A stretch of DNA of 64,000 nucleotides from Bog-473 sp963744225 (GCA_963744225.1 CAVUSV010000005.1:62001-126000); one strand, 5' to 3'. Numbered from the stretch's first letter, positions 54,213-62,386 are shown. Notes: generated by a model not told the origin, from the letters alone. Translations and numbers: made by a program.

Positions 54213-54250
54213 GCCTGCCCCAGTACGCCGGGTAGAGCGCACCTCGGGTC
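54213..54250 (+). repeat. Array repeat
   Basis: GCCTGCCCCAGTACGCCGGG then TAGAGCGCACCTCGGGTC; right half weak. Confidence 0.7.
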
Positions 54251-54316
54251 ACTGCGGATATTCGCGCAGCCCAGGTCTTGCTGGTCTTCCACGAACGGAT
54301 GGTTCGACTCCCGTTA

Positions 54317-54348
54317 GGTGGAGGCGATGGGACTGGAACCCACGAACC
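54317..54348 (-). other. tRNA/tmRNA 3'-end-like fragment (possible attachment-site scar)
   Basis: On the minus strand, read 5' to 3': GTGGG stem, TTCCAGT loop, CCCAT stem, then CGCCTCC and ACC. This is the T-arm plus acceptor end of a tRNA or tmRNA; no matching 5' half is present. Such 3' fragments are typical scars of integrase activity. It lies just downstream of the propeller gene stop. Confidence 0.4.
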
Positions 54349-54354
54349 ACGTGA

Positions 54355-55398
54355 CTAGGAGAGCCGGATGTGGCCTTCGCCGTGGGCCACAACGGGACCG
54401 TCTGCGATGTGTCGTGCGGTGCACACGCGCTTGCACCGCACGGCGATCGTTCTTGCGCCGCCTTCGCTGGCAACGAGAAGATCGCCGGGGCGGACGCCAG
54501 CTTGGATCAGCTCAGAACCAGGTAGCTGCAGAATGCTGTTGGTGCCCGGGTGCGGATTTCCCGCAGAGAACCGATCGGCGAGGTACGCGGCGTCCCCTGG
54601 ACCGAACCCAATGGGCACGAATCCGGCGCTCTCGACTCCTATGTCCCCTCCACTCGGCAGGTTCGACTGGACCAGTGTGACCGCTTGACCGGTCGGCTTA
54701 ATGGCAAAAACCCTTCCGCTCCCTTCGTTTGGTGCGATCAGGTCACCCGCGAATCGACCGAACGAAGCCGGCGCCACTGCTATTCCACCCTCGACCGACG
54801 GGTCGTGTCTTGCAATCGTGGTCACCTTGCCCGAACAGCCGATGGCGAACACGATCGTCCCTCCATCGCTCCCTGCAGTAACAAGCAGTCGATGCCCGAA
54901 GTGGCCCACCATGTCAAAAGCGATCCCGTTGGGCTGGACGGTGGCTGGCAGATTGGCGAAACGTCGGGCCCGACCCTGAGCGTCGATCTTGATGACGCCC
55001 GGCGTCTTGTTCGGCTCGATGGCAAAGATCGCGCCTCGACTGAATGAGCAGTTGCTCGGACCGTTCGTCTCAGCCGGTGCGAGCGTGATGTACGGCTCGG
55101 GCCCGAGCCCCGTGGAATACCCACTTGCTCCCCGGGCGAATGGCCTGAGGAGGCCGTTGCGATCGAGAAGGGAAAGTTGCCCGGCTGCGGCGACTATAAA
55201 CGTACCGTTGCTGAGCGGTCCGGCGAGATCGACTACCGCGGCGAGGTGCCGGAACTGAACCCAGCGTGCCGGTGGGGCTGGCCCCGCCGCTTGCGAGGCG
55301 GCGGCGGGACCCAAGGTAGCGAGCGCGATCGAGCCCAGAACGAGGCTGACTACCAGCCTTACCATGGTGCCCGGACTTGCAACACTGGAATCGGCCAT
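54355..55398 (-). CDS. Secreted beta-propeller protein
   Basis: 347 aa with a signal peptide (LVVSLVLGSIALATLGPAAASQAA). Blade-like repeats: SNGTFIVAAAGQLSLLDRNG, GAIFAIEPNKTPGVIKIDAQG, PNGIAFDMVGHFGHRLLVTAG, GDLIAPNEGSGRVFAIKPTGQ. Cys pairs occur late (RCKRVCTARH). Fourth secreted propeller of the region; no catalytic residues visible. Confidence 0.75.
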   Translation of the reverse strand: MADSSVASPGTMVRLVVSLVLGSIALATLGPAAASQAAGPAPPARWVQFRHLAAVVDLAGPLSNGTFIVAAAGQLSLLDRNGLLRPFARGASGYSTGLGPEPYITLAPAETNGPSNCSFSRGAIFAIEPNKTPGVIKIDAQGRARRFANLPATVQPNGIAFDMVGHFGHRLLVTAGSDGGTIVFAIGCSGKVTTIARHDPSVEGGIAVAPASFGRFAGDLIAPNEGSGRVFAIKPTGQAVTLVQSNLPSGGDIGVESAGFVPIGFGPGDAAYLADRFSAGNPHPGTNSILQLPGSELIQAGVRPGDLLVASEGGARTIAVRCKRVCTARHIADGPVVAHGEGHIRLS

Positions 55399-55721
55399 CG
55401 CTCACATTCCTTCCGTATTGCGTTCAAGCATGTCAAGTTGCCTTTGCGGGTTCGCTTACTCCAATAGCTAACCGAGATCCGAGTCATGTGCCTGTCTCGC
55501 TCATTGTGCCCGAGCCAGAGCCCCCGACTGGGTCTACCGGGTGCCGACGCCGCCTTCCGTCACTGAAGTAACCCGGTACTGCTCTTGGGTCTTGGAGGCC
55601 AGCGGACAGATCGCAAATCCGAGGAATTATGGCTCTACGCGTTCGGCGATCTTGAGCTATGCGCGAGCATCCCCTATCGCCGGCTCGGGGTGCATCAGCG
55701 AGCAGATGCGATGCTAGGAGG
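55399..55721. other. Intergenic region (323 bp)
   Basis: Between the divergent propeller and small-protein genes; contains the repeat at 55665. No gene otherwise supported. Confidence 0.35.
55665..55693 (+). repeat. Array repeat
   Basis: GCA-T-CCCC (55667-55674) pairs with GGGGTGC (55687-55693) around TATCGCCGGCTC, with one bulged T. Confidence 0.8.
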
Positions 55722-56036
55722 GTGACTGTCGTCCGTAGCAAGCTTCCTCGGGGCTGGTCGCATCCGGTCAAGCGTTCAGAGATCCCAATCCTGTTTCCAG
55801 GTGTTGAGTCCATCTACTGGAACGGACTTCCTTACCGGTGGCAGGACGGGAATCGGCCATTCATCTGGCTCCACTGGAGTCCTCGTTCGCTCCAGGAACA
55901 GCCAGTTCTAACAGTGTGGCCTGTGCTCTCCGGCGAGCGTGCAAGAGCACATCAGTGGATTACGGAGGTGGTATCACCCGAAGCAACCGCCTGGTTGCAG
56001 GGTATCGACACAGCCCAAGACCTGGCGGGACCATGA
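55722..56036 (+). CDS. Hypothetical protein
   Basis: About 104 aa from GTG 55722; AGGAGG abuts this codon, so the true start could be a few codons later, but an earlier start would include a repeat. SKLPRGWSHPVKRSEI, YWNGLPYRWQDGNRPFIWLHWSP and EEVVSPEATAWL-like text (TEVVSPEATAWLQGI) give a compact, aromatic-rich fold. Not recognised. Confidence 0.6.
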   Translation: MTVVRSKLPRGWSHPVKRSEIPILFPGVESIYWNGLPYRWQDGNRPFIWLHWSPRSLQEQPVLTVWPVLSGERARAHQWITEVVSPEATAWLQGIDTAQDLAGP

Positions 56037-56074
56037 TCAATCGAGGACCTGGAGTTGGAATGCTCCGGTTGAGC

Positions 56075-56104
56075 GGGGTCGCCCATAACGCCGGGAACGG
56101 GTCG
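56075..56104 (+). repeat. Array repeat
   Basis: GGGGTCGCCCATAACGCCGG then GAACGGGTCG; starts about 38 bp after the small-protein stop. Confidence 0.7.
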
Positions 56105-56110
56105 TTTGCA

Positions 56111-56680
56111 CTAGTCACCCTGACCGTTCTGAGGGGCCTGCTGTTGTCGAGCGAACGCAGCCAGTAGGTCACCTGCCCGGTATAGGGCTACCTTCAACTC
56201 GTCAGTTGTGCGCGGGTCGATTTCTTCGATCACCCAACGACCCAACGGGGGTCCCTCTCGTTGAGCGCTGTATGTTCCCTCCGAAACCCAGGTCTTCAGT
56301 TCGGAACAATGTCCGGCCAAGAGGGTCATCAGGCGTTCGGACCAGCCGTGGGTACGTAACTCGGAGTCGAGTCGAGTCTCCGAGAGAAGTGCCGCAGCGG
56401 CTTCCAAGGCCGCTATCGTCTCTGCCTTCAGGTCCTCCAGGGGTAGTGAGTCGAGTCTTTCCTCCTCACGCTGACGCTCGGCCCGTGAGCGTTCTGACTC
56501 TTCTCTTTTTTGGCGCCACGTGCGAGCCACATCCCCCCCACGAGCCTCCATGGCCGCATCGAGGGCCTCCATCGAGAAGGGGGGCCTCGCGTCCGCCTCC
56601 CGCATTGCACGAGTAAGGAAACTGTGCACCGGGTCGTCTGCGTCGGTGTCGCTGGAGGGCTTCGTGGCGTCGTCGGCCAT
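56111..56680 (-). CDS. Hypothetical coiled-coil protein
   Basis: 189 aa. ARTWRQKREESERSRAERQREEERLDSLPLEDLKAETIAALEAAAALLSE (about 50-95) is a strongly charged coiled coil; the C-terminal domain (LMTLLAGHCSELKTWVSEGTYSAQ) may bind something. No membrane segment. Family unknown. Confidence 0.68.
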   Translation of the reverse strand: MADDATKPSSDTDADDPVHSFLTRAMREADARPPFSMEALDAAMEARGGDVARTWRQKREESERSRAERQREEERLDSLPLEDLKAETIAALEAAAALLSETRLDSELRTHGWSERLMTLLAGHCSELKTWVSEGTYSAQREGPPLGRWVIEEIDPRTTDELKVALYRAGDLLAAFARQQQAPQNGQGD

Positions 56681-56713
56681 AAGGAGGGCAATCTACCTGT
56701 GTAGGTTCAGAGC

Positions 56714-56761
56714 GTGGTGCCCCCGTCCGCCGGGACGGTAAGGCAGTTCGGCACCTTGGGG
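56714..56761 (+). repeat. Array repeat, full-length copy
   Basis: GTGGTGCCCCCGTCCGCCGG then GACGGTAAGGCAGTTCGGCA; also an inner CCGTCC/GGACGG pairing and the tail TTGGGG. Confidence 0.85.
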
Positions 56762-56795
56762 ACGGGGGGTGAGAGTGCGATCTCCTTCACCTCTT

Positions 56796-57911
56796 CTACG
56801 AGTGCGATGGCCCTGCGGGCGAGCGTGCTCCGCTCCCACCTCGGTCGACCTCGAATCGGTCCTTCAGCCGCAGGCCAGGGCGCTCGACCAGATAGTAGGA
56901 GGCGATGGCGAATGCAAAGGTGAGGATCAGCCCGACGAAAAGATGGAGCGCCCGGCCGACCGTCCCCGTTGCCAGGTTTCGTGCGATGAGCATGGCGAAG
57001 GGATTCCACAGGTACAGCGAGTAGGAGATCAGGCCCACGAAGACGATTCCCGGATGGGCCAGGATCCTGGCCGTCCATGAGTTCGGGTTGAGAAGGATGG
57101 CGATCACGGTGGCCGCGGTGAGCAGACTAACAAGTTGGGTCGGGCCCTCGTAGGCCCATTCGCTCTGTTCGGGCACGCTCACTAGGAAGAAGGCGAGCAC
57201 CACCATGGTGACGAAGGGGATCAGCGCCGACCGCTGCGGGCTGATCCTCTTTCCATAGCCGCCGATGTAGAGGAACGCGGCCAGGCATCCGACGAGAAGA
57301 GGTAGCGCGTTGGTGTCGAGGCCGTAGTAGAGCCTGCGGTAGCTGACACCGTGGTGAGCCATGACAACCGTGGCCAGAAACGAGCCGAGGATGCCAACCA
57401 CTACCAGCCCCGTGAATGCCCTCCGAGGCGTGAACTTGAGCCCGAACAGCAGCAACAGCGGCCAGACTAGGTAGAACTGTTCTTCGATGGCGAGCGACCA
57501 GCTATGCCCTATCCCGATCTGCGGGAAGTGGTTGATATCGAAGAAGTTCATCTGATATGTGGCGTTCTTCACCACTTCGGAGCTCCAGCTGTTGAACTGC
57601 CCCGAGCGCCAGATGGCGGCCCAGACAACCACGATGAGAAGGAAAGCCCAGTAGGCCGGGACCAGCCGGAAGACGCGCCGTACGTAGAACTTTGGGATCG
57701 AGAACCGTCCGTTTGCGCCGTGCTCGTTGAGGAGCAGCGCCGTGATCAGGAAGCCGGACAGGACGAAGAACACGTCCACACCGATCCAGCCACCCTGCGC
57801 CACCGAGATGTTCGTGTGTACCAGAATGACCAAGCCGATGGCGACGGCTCGGATCCCGGTGAGTGCCGGGGCTCTACTCAGTCTGCGAGCCGTAGCCTCC
57901 CGGTCGCTCAT
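56796..57911 (-). CDS. Acyltransferase 3 (OafA/YrhL family)
   Basis: 371 aa from ATG 57911 (MSDREATARRLS); the frame upstream passes through a repeat and is rejected. LTGIRAVAIGLVILVHTNIS (helix 1 with the active His), GGWIGVDVFFVLSGFLITALLLNE, the FYVRRVFRLVPAYW motif and a total of ten helices identify the AT3 family, which O-acylates surface sugars. C-terminal LVERPGLRLKDRF. An isolated array gene, though it might act with the SGNH enzyme of region 1. Confidence 0.9.
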   Translation of the reverse strand: MSDREATARRLSRAPALTGIRAVAIGLVILVHTNISVAQGGWIGVDVFFVLSGFLITALLLNEHGANGRFSIPKFYVRRVFRLVPAYWAFLLIVVVWAAIWRSGQFNSWSSEVVKNATYQMNFFDINHFPQIGIGHSWSLAIEEQFYLVWPLLLLFGLKFTPRRAFTGLVVVGILGSFLATVVMAHHGVSYRRLYYGLDTNALPLLVGCLAAFLYIGGYGKRISPQRSALIPFVTMVVLAFFLVSVPEQSEWAYEGPTQLVSLLTAATVIAILLNPNSWTARILAHPGIVFVGLISYSLYLWNPFAMLIARNLATGTVGRALHLFVGLILTFAFAIASYYLVERPGLRLKDRFEVDRGGSGARSPAGPSHS

Positions 57912-58126
57912 TCCGAAACCCTTCTCGACCTGACGGGTGGCAACTGCGCAGCACACTGCAAAAGACACCGCCATCTTGGCCATCCGTGTCGTGCCTGACG
58001 CCATAGTTCCGACAGGATCTGGCGAATTTGAAACGCTAGCGCTCCGGGCAGGATCGTCGCCGGAACACCACAATCGGAGGCCGTGTGCAATGCAACGACC
58101 ATCTCGTCGCGTGAGGCAGTCAACAT

Positions 58127-58167
58127 GGGTATCCCAGTTCGCCGGCAGCGTGGGACGGGTCCGGCGC
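58127..58167 (+). repeat. Array repeat
   Basis: GGGTATCCCAGTTCGCCGGC then AGCGTGGGACGGGTCCGGCG; stem TCCCA/TGGGA. Confidence 0.8.
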
Positions 58168-58213
58168 AAGTGGGCAATCCGGTACTGTCTGACTGCCTTC
58201 CTTTGGAGGTGAC

Positions 58214-58420
58214 ATGTTCGCCCAGATCTTTCTCTCCCTGTGTTTCCTGGTGCTGATCGCCATTGGTGTCGCCGTTCTTCGGTCCTCGTCGAAGCAAAGA
58301 CGACTTCGGGAAGGACACAGCGACCTACGCCGGGCAGATGACGCCCAACGTGGTGAACCGTACGACGCCGGGAAGGCTTATAGAGCGGGTCAGGATGCGA
58401 TCGATCAGAGCGAGCTATAA
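58214..58420 (+). CDS. Small single-helix membrane protein
   Basis: 68 aa from ATG 58214 with a strong site (GGAGGTGAC) directly upstream. One N-terminal helix (IFLSLCFLVLIAIGVAVL) and a charged cytosolic tail (KQRRLREGHSDLRRADDA). Unknown function; the ribosome-binding site makes it likely real. Confidence 0.65.
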   Translation: MFAQIFLSLCFLVLIAIGVAVLRSSSKQRRLREGHSDLRRADDAQRGEPYDAGKAYRAGQDAIDQSEL

Positions 58421-58454
58421 CAGAGGAGCGATCCCCAGACAGGGCGGGGGGCGG

Positions 58455-58490
58455 GGTGTGTCCCCATACGCCGGACTGGGGGTCGTCACC
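58455..58490 (+). repeat. Array repeat
   Basis: GGTGTGTCCCCATACGCCGG then ACTGGGGGTCGTCACC; CCCCA/TGGGG stem. Overlaps the end of the PhyH gene by 5 bp. Confidence 0.82.
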
Positions 58491-59379
58491 CCTCGGATGC
58501 CAAGTGCTCTTGCCACGGCGTGAGATCGAGACCGGGGTAGCGAGTTGCGACACCCTCGATGGTCTCTGAGGTCCAGTAGGGATGGCCAGGGGGAGGAAAC
58601 CCAAAAAGCAGTAGCTGCCGCACGGTCGCCTGTTCCACAAAGGGCTGCCAATCAGGGTGGAACGACTGGTCACCCCAGGAGTGGCGAGAGGTCCAGGTGT
58701 TCTCAGCATGGCGGTAGCTGGCATGGATGCTGTATCGGTCGGACCTCGGTGCCATCAGTTCGGTTGCCCGATGAAAGGTGTCGGTGCTGTAGACGACAAT
58801 CGTGCCAGCAGGGCCCGCCCCTGACGCCTCTTGCTCGTAGAGCGCTGGGTGATCGCTTCGCCGTTGGACGTGTGGCAGGGCGGGTAGACCGCTGGTGCCC
58901 GTGAGCGGTACGAGATGAGTCGGGCCCAGTTCCTCTGACACATCGCTCAGCCAGATGAACATTTCGAGACCACGCCACTTGATATCGCTCGACGGTGCGA
59001 GGGGTGTGTGGTTCAGGTAGTCACGGTGATGTTCCTGCTCGTAGGTCGTGGCACCGGAGTACTTGACCCACAGCTCGGAGGCGTAGATCCGAATGTCCTT
59101 CGTCCCGAACGCTGTCTCGACGAATGCGGTGACTTTGTCGTGCACGGCAAGGTTGCAGAGGGCGACCGCCGGAAACGGGAAAGGGATGATGCCGCCGTAC
59201 TCATCTCCGGTGTAGACGTGGTTGCGCTCGCTCAAAGGATCAGCGTGATAGTCCTCGGCGGTCGGGTAGATCGAGGTCAGGCCAGCCTTGGCCAACTCCA
59301 GATCAGGACCGGCGAGGTAGCCGGGCAGTACTACAACACCGTCTCGCCGCCAGGTGTCGGCAGCAGCGAGAAGATCCAT
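58486..59379 (-). CDS. Phytanoyl-CoA dioxygenase (PhyH) family protein
   Basis: 297 aa from ATG 59379 (MDLLAAADTWRRDGVVVLPG); the longer frame contains the repeat at 59393. YEQEHHRDYLNHTPLAP supplies the HxD pair (about residue 135), TDTFHRATELMAPRSDRYSIHASYR the distal His and the 2-oxoglutarate Arg. Unlike the PhyH at 30.9 kb it has no lipid-binding extension. An iron/2-oxoglutarate oxygenase of unknown substrate. Confidence 0.85.
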   Translation of the reverse strand: MDLLAAADTWRRDGVVVLPGYLAGPDLELAKAGLTSIYPTAEDYHADPLSERNHVYTGDEYGGIIPFPFPAVALCNLAVHDKVTAFVETAFGTKDIRIYASELWVKYSGATTYEQEHHRDYLNHTPLAPSSDIKWRGLEMFIWLSDVSEELGPTHLVPLTGTSGLPALPHVQRRSDHPALYEQEASGAGPAGTIVVYSTDTFHRATELMAPRSDRYSIHASYRHAENTWTSRHSWGDQSFHPDWQPFVEQATVRQLLLFGFPPPGHPYWTSETIEGVATRYPGLDLTPWQEHLASEG

Positions 59380-59392
59380 AATCGGAGAATGC

Positions 59393-59426
59393 CACACTGC
59401 CCCCGAACGCCGGGTCTGTGGGACGC
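59393..59426 (+). repeat. Array repeat
   Basis: CACTGCCCCCGAACGCCGGG then TCTGTGGGACGC. Confidence 0.75.
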
Positions 59427-59445
59427 TCTGCCATAGCCTTTGGAA

Positions 59446-59978
59446 ATGGCGGAGAACAGCCTCCACGTCCCCGGACTGCTTCTTGACCTCGTGGCTCGTG
59501 GGGTGTGGTCCGCGGACTGGAATCAAGCAGACCGATTCGAAGCGGCCTATCCGACCCCGTGGGACGACGAAGAGCAACGAGGGCGGAGGTTCACTGATTA
59601 CGGGCCACCTCAAGTGCCGGTCGAGCGAATCCGACTAATCCACGCTACTGAGTGGAGGTTGTGCCTCACGCCGCCTCCGTTCTTGTCGTCTCGAGACCGC
59701 ACGATGTGTGCGTGGGATCTTCCTGTGCGCTGGAAGAACTTCTTTGCCCCACAAGAGATTGATCGGGACCTCATCATCGAGATCGGCGATTCGGTCGTGG
59801 GTCTGACCAACCCATCATCCTGGATTACCAAGCGAACCCTTCCGAACCAAACGTCCGCCGACTTGCCTGCAATGTGGTTAGCTCCGGTCCTGACAGTCCA
59901 AGTAGGGCTTGGGATAACCACTGGTTCGAAATCGCTGGTTCCTTCGAGGAGTTCGCGCAACTGCTCGGTCTCATCTAG
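59446..59978 (+). CDS. Hypothetical protein (apparent frameshift)
   Basis: About 177 aa from ATG 59446 (MAENSLHVPGLLLDLVARG). ADWNQADRFEAAYPTPWDDEEQ, IHATEWRLCLTPPPFLSS and VVGLTNPSSWITKRTLP are followed by the frame change near 59886: adding one G to GG joins LAP to GPDSPSRAWDNHWFEIAGSF and ends with EEFAQLLGLI. The C-terminal part recalls SMI1/SUKH-type endings ('W..IA.SFEEFLQLL'), but the family is not certain. Single gene between repeats. Confidence 0.65.
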
Positions 59979-60009
59979 TGGTGGCGCGGATCAAGAGGAT
60001 CACGATTCA

Positions 60010-60056
60010 GGTATCCCCGAACGCCGGGACGGTGAGGCACTTCGGCACCCTGGGGG
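60010..60056 (+). repeat. Array repeat, full-length copy
   Basis: GGTATCCCCGAACGCCGGGA then CGGTGAGGCACTTCGGCACC and TGGGGG; among the longest copies. Confidence 0.87.
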
Positions 60057-60098
60057 CAGTATGGCCCCCGATTCGCAGCTCGTCCTAGCGTCTACGGC

Positions 60099-60950
60099 AT
60101 GGACGCGGATGAGACGCATGCGCTCGGCTACGAGCGGGTTGACGACGATCCGAGCGTCTCGGTTCTCCTCGAAACGATGGAGGCCACCGCGCGCTGGGGA
60201 GCCAGCCTTCAACTTCGCGCATGGGAACGCGAGCAGCTGAACCTTACGCCTGGTCAGCGGCTCCTCGACGTCGGCTGCGGCCTGGGCGATGCCGCCCTCG
60301 CCCTGGCTGACGATCTCGGAATCAATGGAGAGATAGTCGGCATCGACGCCTCGGCGGAGATGATCGCAGGTGCCCGATCGCGGGCGCGCACAGCGCGGTG
60401 CCGGGTCCGGTTCACGGTCGGCGACGCCCTTCAGCTTGCCGTGCCGAATTGCACCTTCGACATCGCTCGATCCGAACGGACCCTGCAGTGGTTGACCGAT
60501 CCCAAAGCAGCCGTCGCCGAGATGGCCCGCGTGCTACAACCAGGCGGCCTCTTGTCACTCATCGACACCGACTGGTCGAATTTCGACATCGACGTCGGCA
60601 ATGACGATCTCGCCAGGCGAGTTCACGACGCCATGCAGATCGAGCGACGCCGACCGTCCAACATCGGGCGCCGGCTCGCTGACCTCGTCCACGACATCGG
60701 ATTCGAACTGGTGGATCAAACGAGGGCTACACAGCACTGGACTGACTGGAATCCCGACGAGTCACCTGCTCCCTACGGGTGTTTTTCGATGTCCAGCCTC
60801 GCCGAGGACCTCATTGATACGGGACAACTCGGCGCCGACGACCGGGATCGGTTCGTGTCGACCATTCACTCGGCTGCACGCGAAGGCCGCTTTTCGATGG
60901 CTCTCACGATGTTCGGGATCGTTGCTGCAGCACGTCGGAGCGCGCCGTAG
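60099..60950 (+). CDS. SAM-dependent methyltransferase (class I)
   Basis: 283 aa from ATG 60099. Motif I RLLDVGCGLGDAALALADDLG (about residue 55), motif II area IVGIDASAEMIAGARSRART, RSERTLQWLTDPKAAVAEMARVLQPGGLLSLIDTDWSN (motifs III/post-III). The later part (about 185-283) is a small variable domain. UbiE/ArsM-like type 11 methyltransferases look similar; substrate unknown. Confidence 0.9.
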   Translation: MDADETHALGYERVDDDPSVSVLLETMEATARWGASLQLRAWEREQLNLTPGQRLLDVGCGLGDAALALADDLGINGEIVGIDASAEMIAGARSRARTARCRVRFTVGDALQLAVPNCTFDIARSERTLQWLTDPKAAVAEMARVLQPGGLLSLIDTDWSNFDIDVGNDDLARRVHDAMQIERRRPSNIGRRLADLVHDIGFELVDQTRATQHWTDWNPDESPAPYGCFSMSSLAEDLIDTGQLGADDRDRFVSTIHSAAREGRFSMALTMFGIVAAARRSAP

Positions 60951-60972
60951 AGCTCTTCGATCATTCGAAGCT

Positions 60973-61003
60973 GGGTGCCCCCTATCGCCGGGTCGGTGGG
61001 CGG
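60973..61003 (+). repeat. Array repeat
   Basis: GGGTGCCCCCTATCGCCGGG then TCGGTGGGCGG; TGCCC/GGGCG with one G-T pair. Confidence 0.8.
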
Positions 61004-61037
61004 TTTCCCATAAAGCCGGGAGAGCCGACGATGGGGG
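61004..61037 (+). repeat. Array repeat, weaker copy
   Basis: TTTCCCATAAAGCCGGGAGA then GCCGACGATGGGGG; directly behind the previous copy. Confidence 0.4.
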
Positions 61038-61125
61038 TCGTGGCCGAGCCCGTCAGACCTTCGGGGTCTCGCGCCAATCGTGACTCTCGCTACATTGAGG
61101 TCTTCACCAGGACGAGAGGATCCCG

Positions 61126-61437
61126 ATGTCGTCAATCTCAGGGCCCGAGCATCTCAGCGGCCATCATCGAGACACCCTGCAACAGATCTTTCAGCAAAAG
61201 ACGAACCAAAATGTCGAATGGCACGATGTCGTATCGTTGCTCGAGGCAGTCGGATCAATCGAACAATAGCACGACGATATGTTTCTGTTCCGCATCGGCC
61301 ATGAGACCGAGGTTCTCAGGCGTCCGACTGACAAGGACATCGACGGACAACAACTCGTCGACTTGCGTCGACTATTGACGAGTGCCGGCTACGACACCAT
61401 GGCCGCGGACCTCGAAGACAAAGGCAATGAAGTCTGA
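61126..61437 (+). pseudogene. Small hypothetical protein interrupted by in-frame TAG
   Basis: 104 codons from ATG 61126 to TGA 61435 in one frame, with TAG at codon 48 (61267-61269). Before it: GPEHLSGHHRDTLQQIF and NVEWHDVVSLLEAVGSIEQ; after it: HDDMFLFRIGHETEVLRRPT and DGQQLVDLRRLLTSAGYDTM. The two halves fit together without any shift into one compact protein of a type I recall from actinobacteria (HicA-like dsRNA-binding feel), so a single substitution probably made the stop. Either a decayed gene or a base error. Confidence 0.65.
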
Positions 61438-62386
61438 AAATGGCCGACGGCTTGGAGCACATCCGCCCGACGCAATTCTGATTGGCTAAAGGCAAAGACA
61501 GAAACAGGCCAATCGGGCTATTCATGGCGTGCCCACACACGCCCCCCGGGATGGAGGCGAGTCCATGCGGACTGGCGTGCTCAGTTGCCCTTCGGGTGGT
61601 GGGTAGGAAACGCGGAATCAGACGCGTCGTGAGAGTCACGGTGGAGTGCTCGGCCACCTTGGAACCAGCGATGGGCGATTCGGACGCCACCTGGCTCCCG
61701 ACGAGGCTGGCATAGCCCGCGTTCAGACACACGGTAGCGAGCATCGAAGCCGCCGCCAGCGAGTTCATTCCTACGACGTTGGGAACCGTGATCACGGGCA
61801 GCGGAGTCCCCGGCTTATCGGCACAGGGCGCCACTGGCGGGGGGTTCTTGGGCCCTGCGAGGTGAACGACGATCCGGTTGGGTTTCTGCGTGAGGCCAGT
61901 CAGGCCTACAAGGTGCAGTTTGGTGACGTAGCGTCCAGCGGGTAAGGGAGGTAGTCCGGCAGTTGTGCACCACGGCGTCAGCGTCGTGGCCGAAGAACTG
62001 CCGTAGGGTTGCGGCTGAGTGCACTCGGCGTAGGTCGTGATGACCTTGATCCCGAAACGGTTCATACCCGGCCTGAGTCGCAGCGACGCCGGGCAGACCA
62101 AGAGCAGGCTGCCGAAAGGAAGGGAACTCACTCGGCCGCTGAGGCCGACAACAAGCCATCCGTTCTCGGTGCAGGTGTTGACCGTGATCGCCTTCTCGGT
62201 CGTATTGGTCAATAGCACCGATCCCCTGATCGGTTGTCCAGCAGCAATGCGGGTCTGGACAAGTGTGACGCGGACCTTGATGGGAGCCGAAACTGCTTCG
62301 CTGGCGGTTGCGGCCGAGATGAAGCTGATGGAGGCCAAGGTAGTTAGGGCCAAGCCCGTCAGGACTCTCGCAGCTGACCTCATCAC
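61316..62386 (-). CDS. Secreted PASTA-domain protein
   Basis: 356 aa with a signal peptide (LTGLALTTLASISFISAATA). A beta-rich N-terminal domain (IKVRVTLVQTRIAAGQPIRG, KAITVNTCTENGWLVVGL) is followed by one PASTA domain (VITVPNVVGMNSLAAASMLATVCLNAG.. VTLTT, about 195-255). PASTA domains bind peptidoglycan muropeptides. The C-terminal ~100 residues (after IPRFLPTT) are low-quality, Cys/Arg-rich and run antisense over the preceding small gene and a weak repeat; a frameshift near 61630 may have removed the true stop. Confidence 0.72.
   Translation of the reverse strand: MMRSAARVLTGLALTTLASISFISAATASEAVSAPIKVRVTLVQTRIAAGQPIRGSVLLTNTTEKAITVNTCTENGWLVVGLSGRVSSLPFGSLLLVCPASLRLRPGMNRFGIKVITTYAECTQPQPYGSSSATTLTPWCTTAGLPPLPAGRYVTKLHLVGLTGLTQKPNRIVVHLAGPKNPPPVAPCADKPGTPLPVITVPNVVGMNSLAAASMLATVCLNAGYASLVGSQVASESPIAGSKVAEHSTVTLTTRLIPRFLPTTRRATEHASPHGLASIPGGVCGHAMNSPIGLFLSLPLANQNCVGRMCSKPSAIFRLHCLCLRGPRPWCRSRHSSIVDASRRVVVRRCPCQSDA
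61526..61560 (+). repeat. Array repeat, weaker copy
   Basis: GGCGTGCCCACACACGCCCC then CCGGGATGGAGGCGAG. It lies inside the run-on tail of the PASTA ORF, supporting an earlier true stop. Confidence 0.45.

Noticed and set aside
54290..54365. Complete tRNA gene
   Set aside because: Only the T-arm and acceptor end fit; no D-arm or complementary 5' acceptor strand exists upstream.
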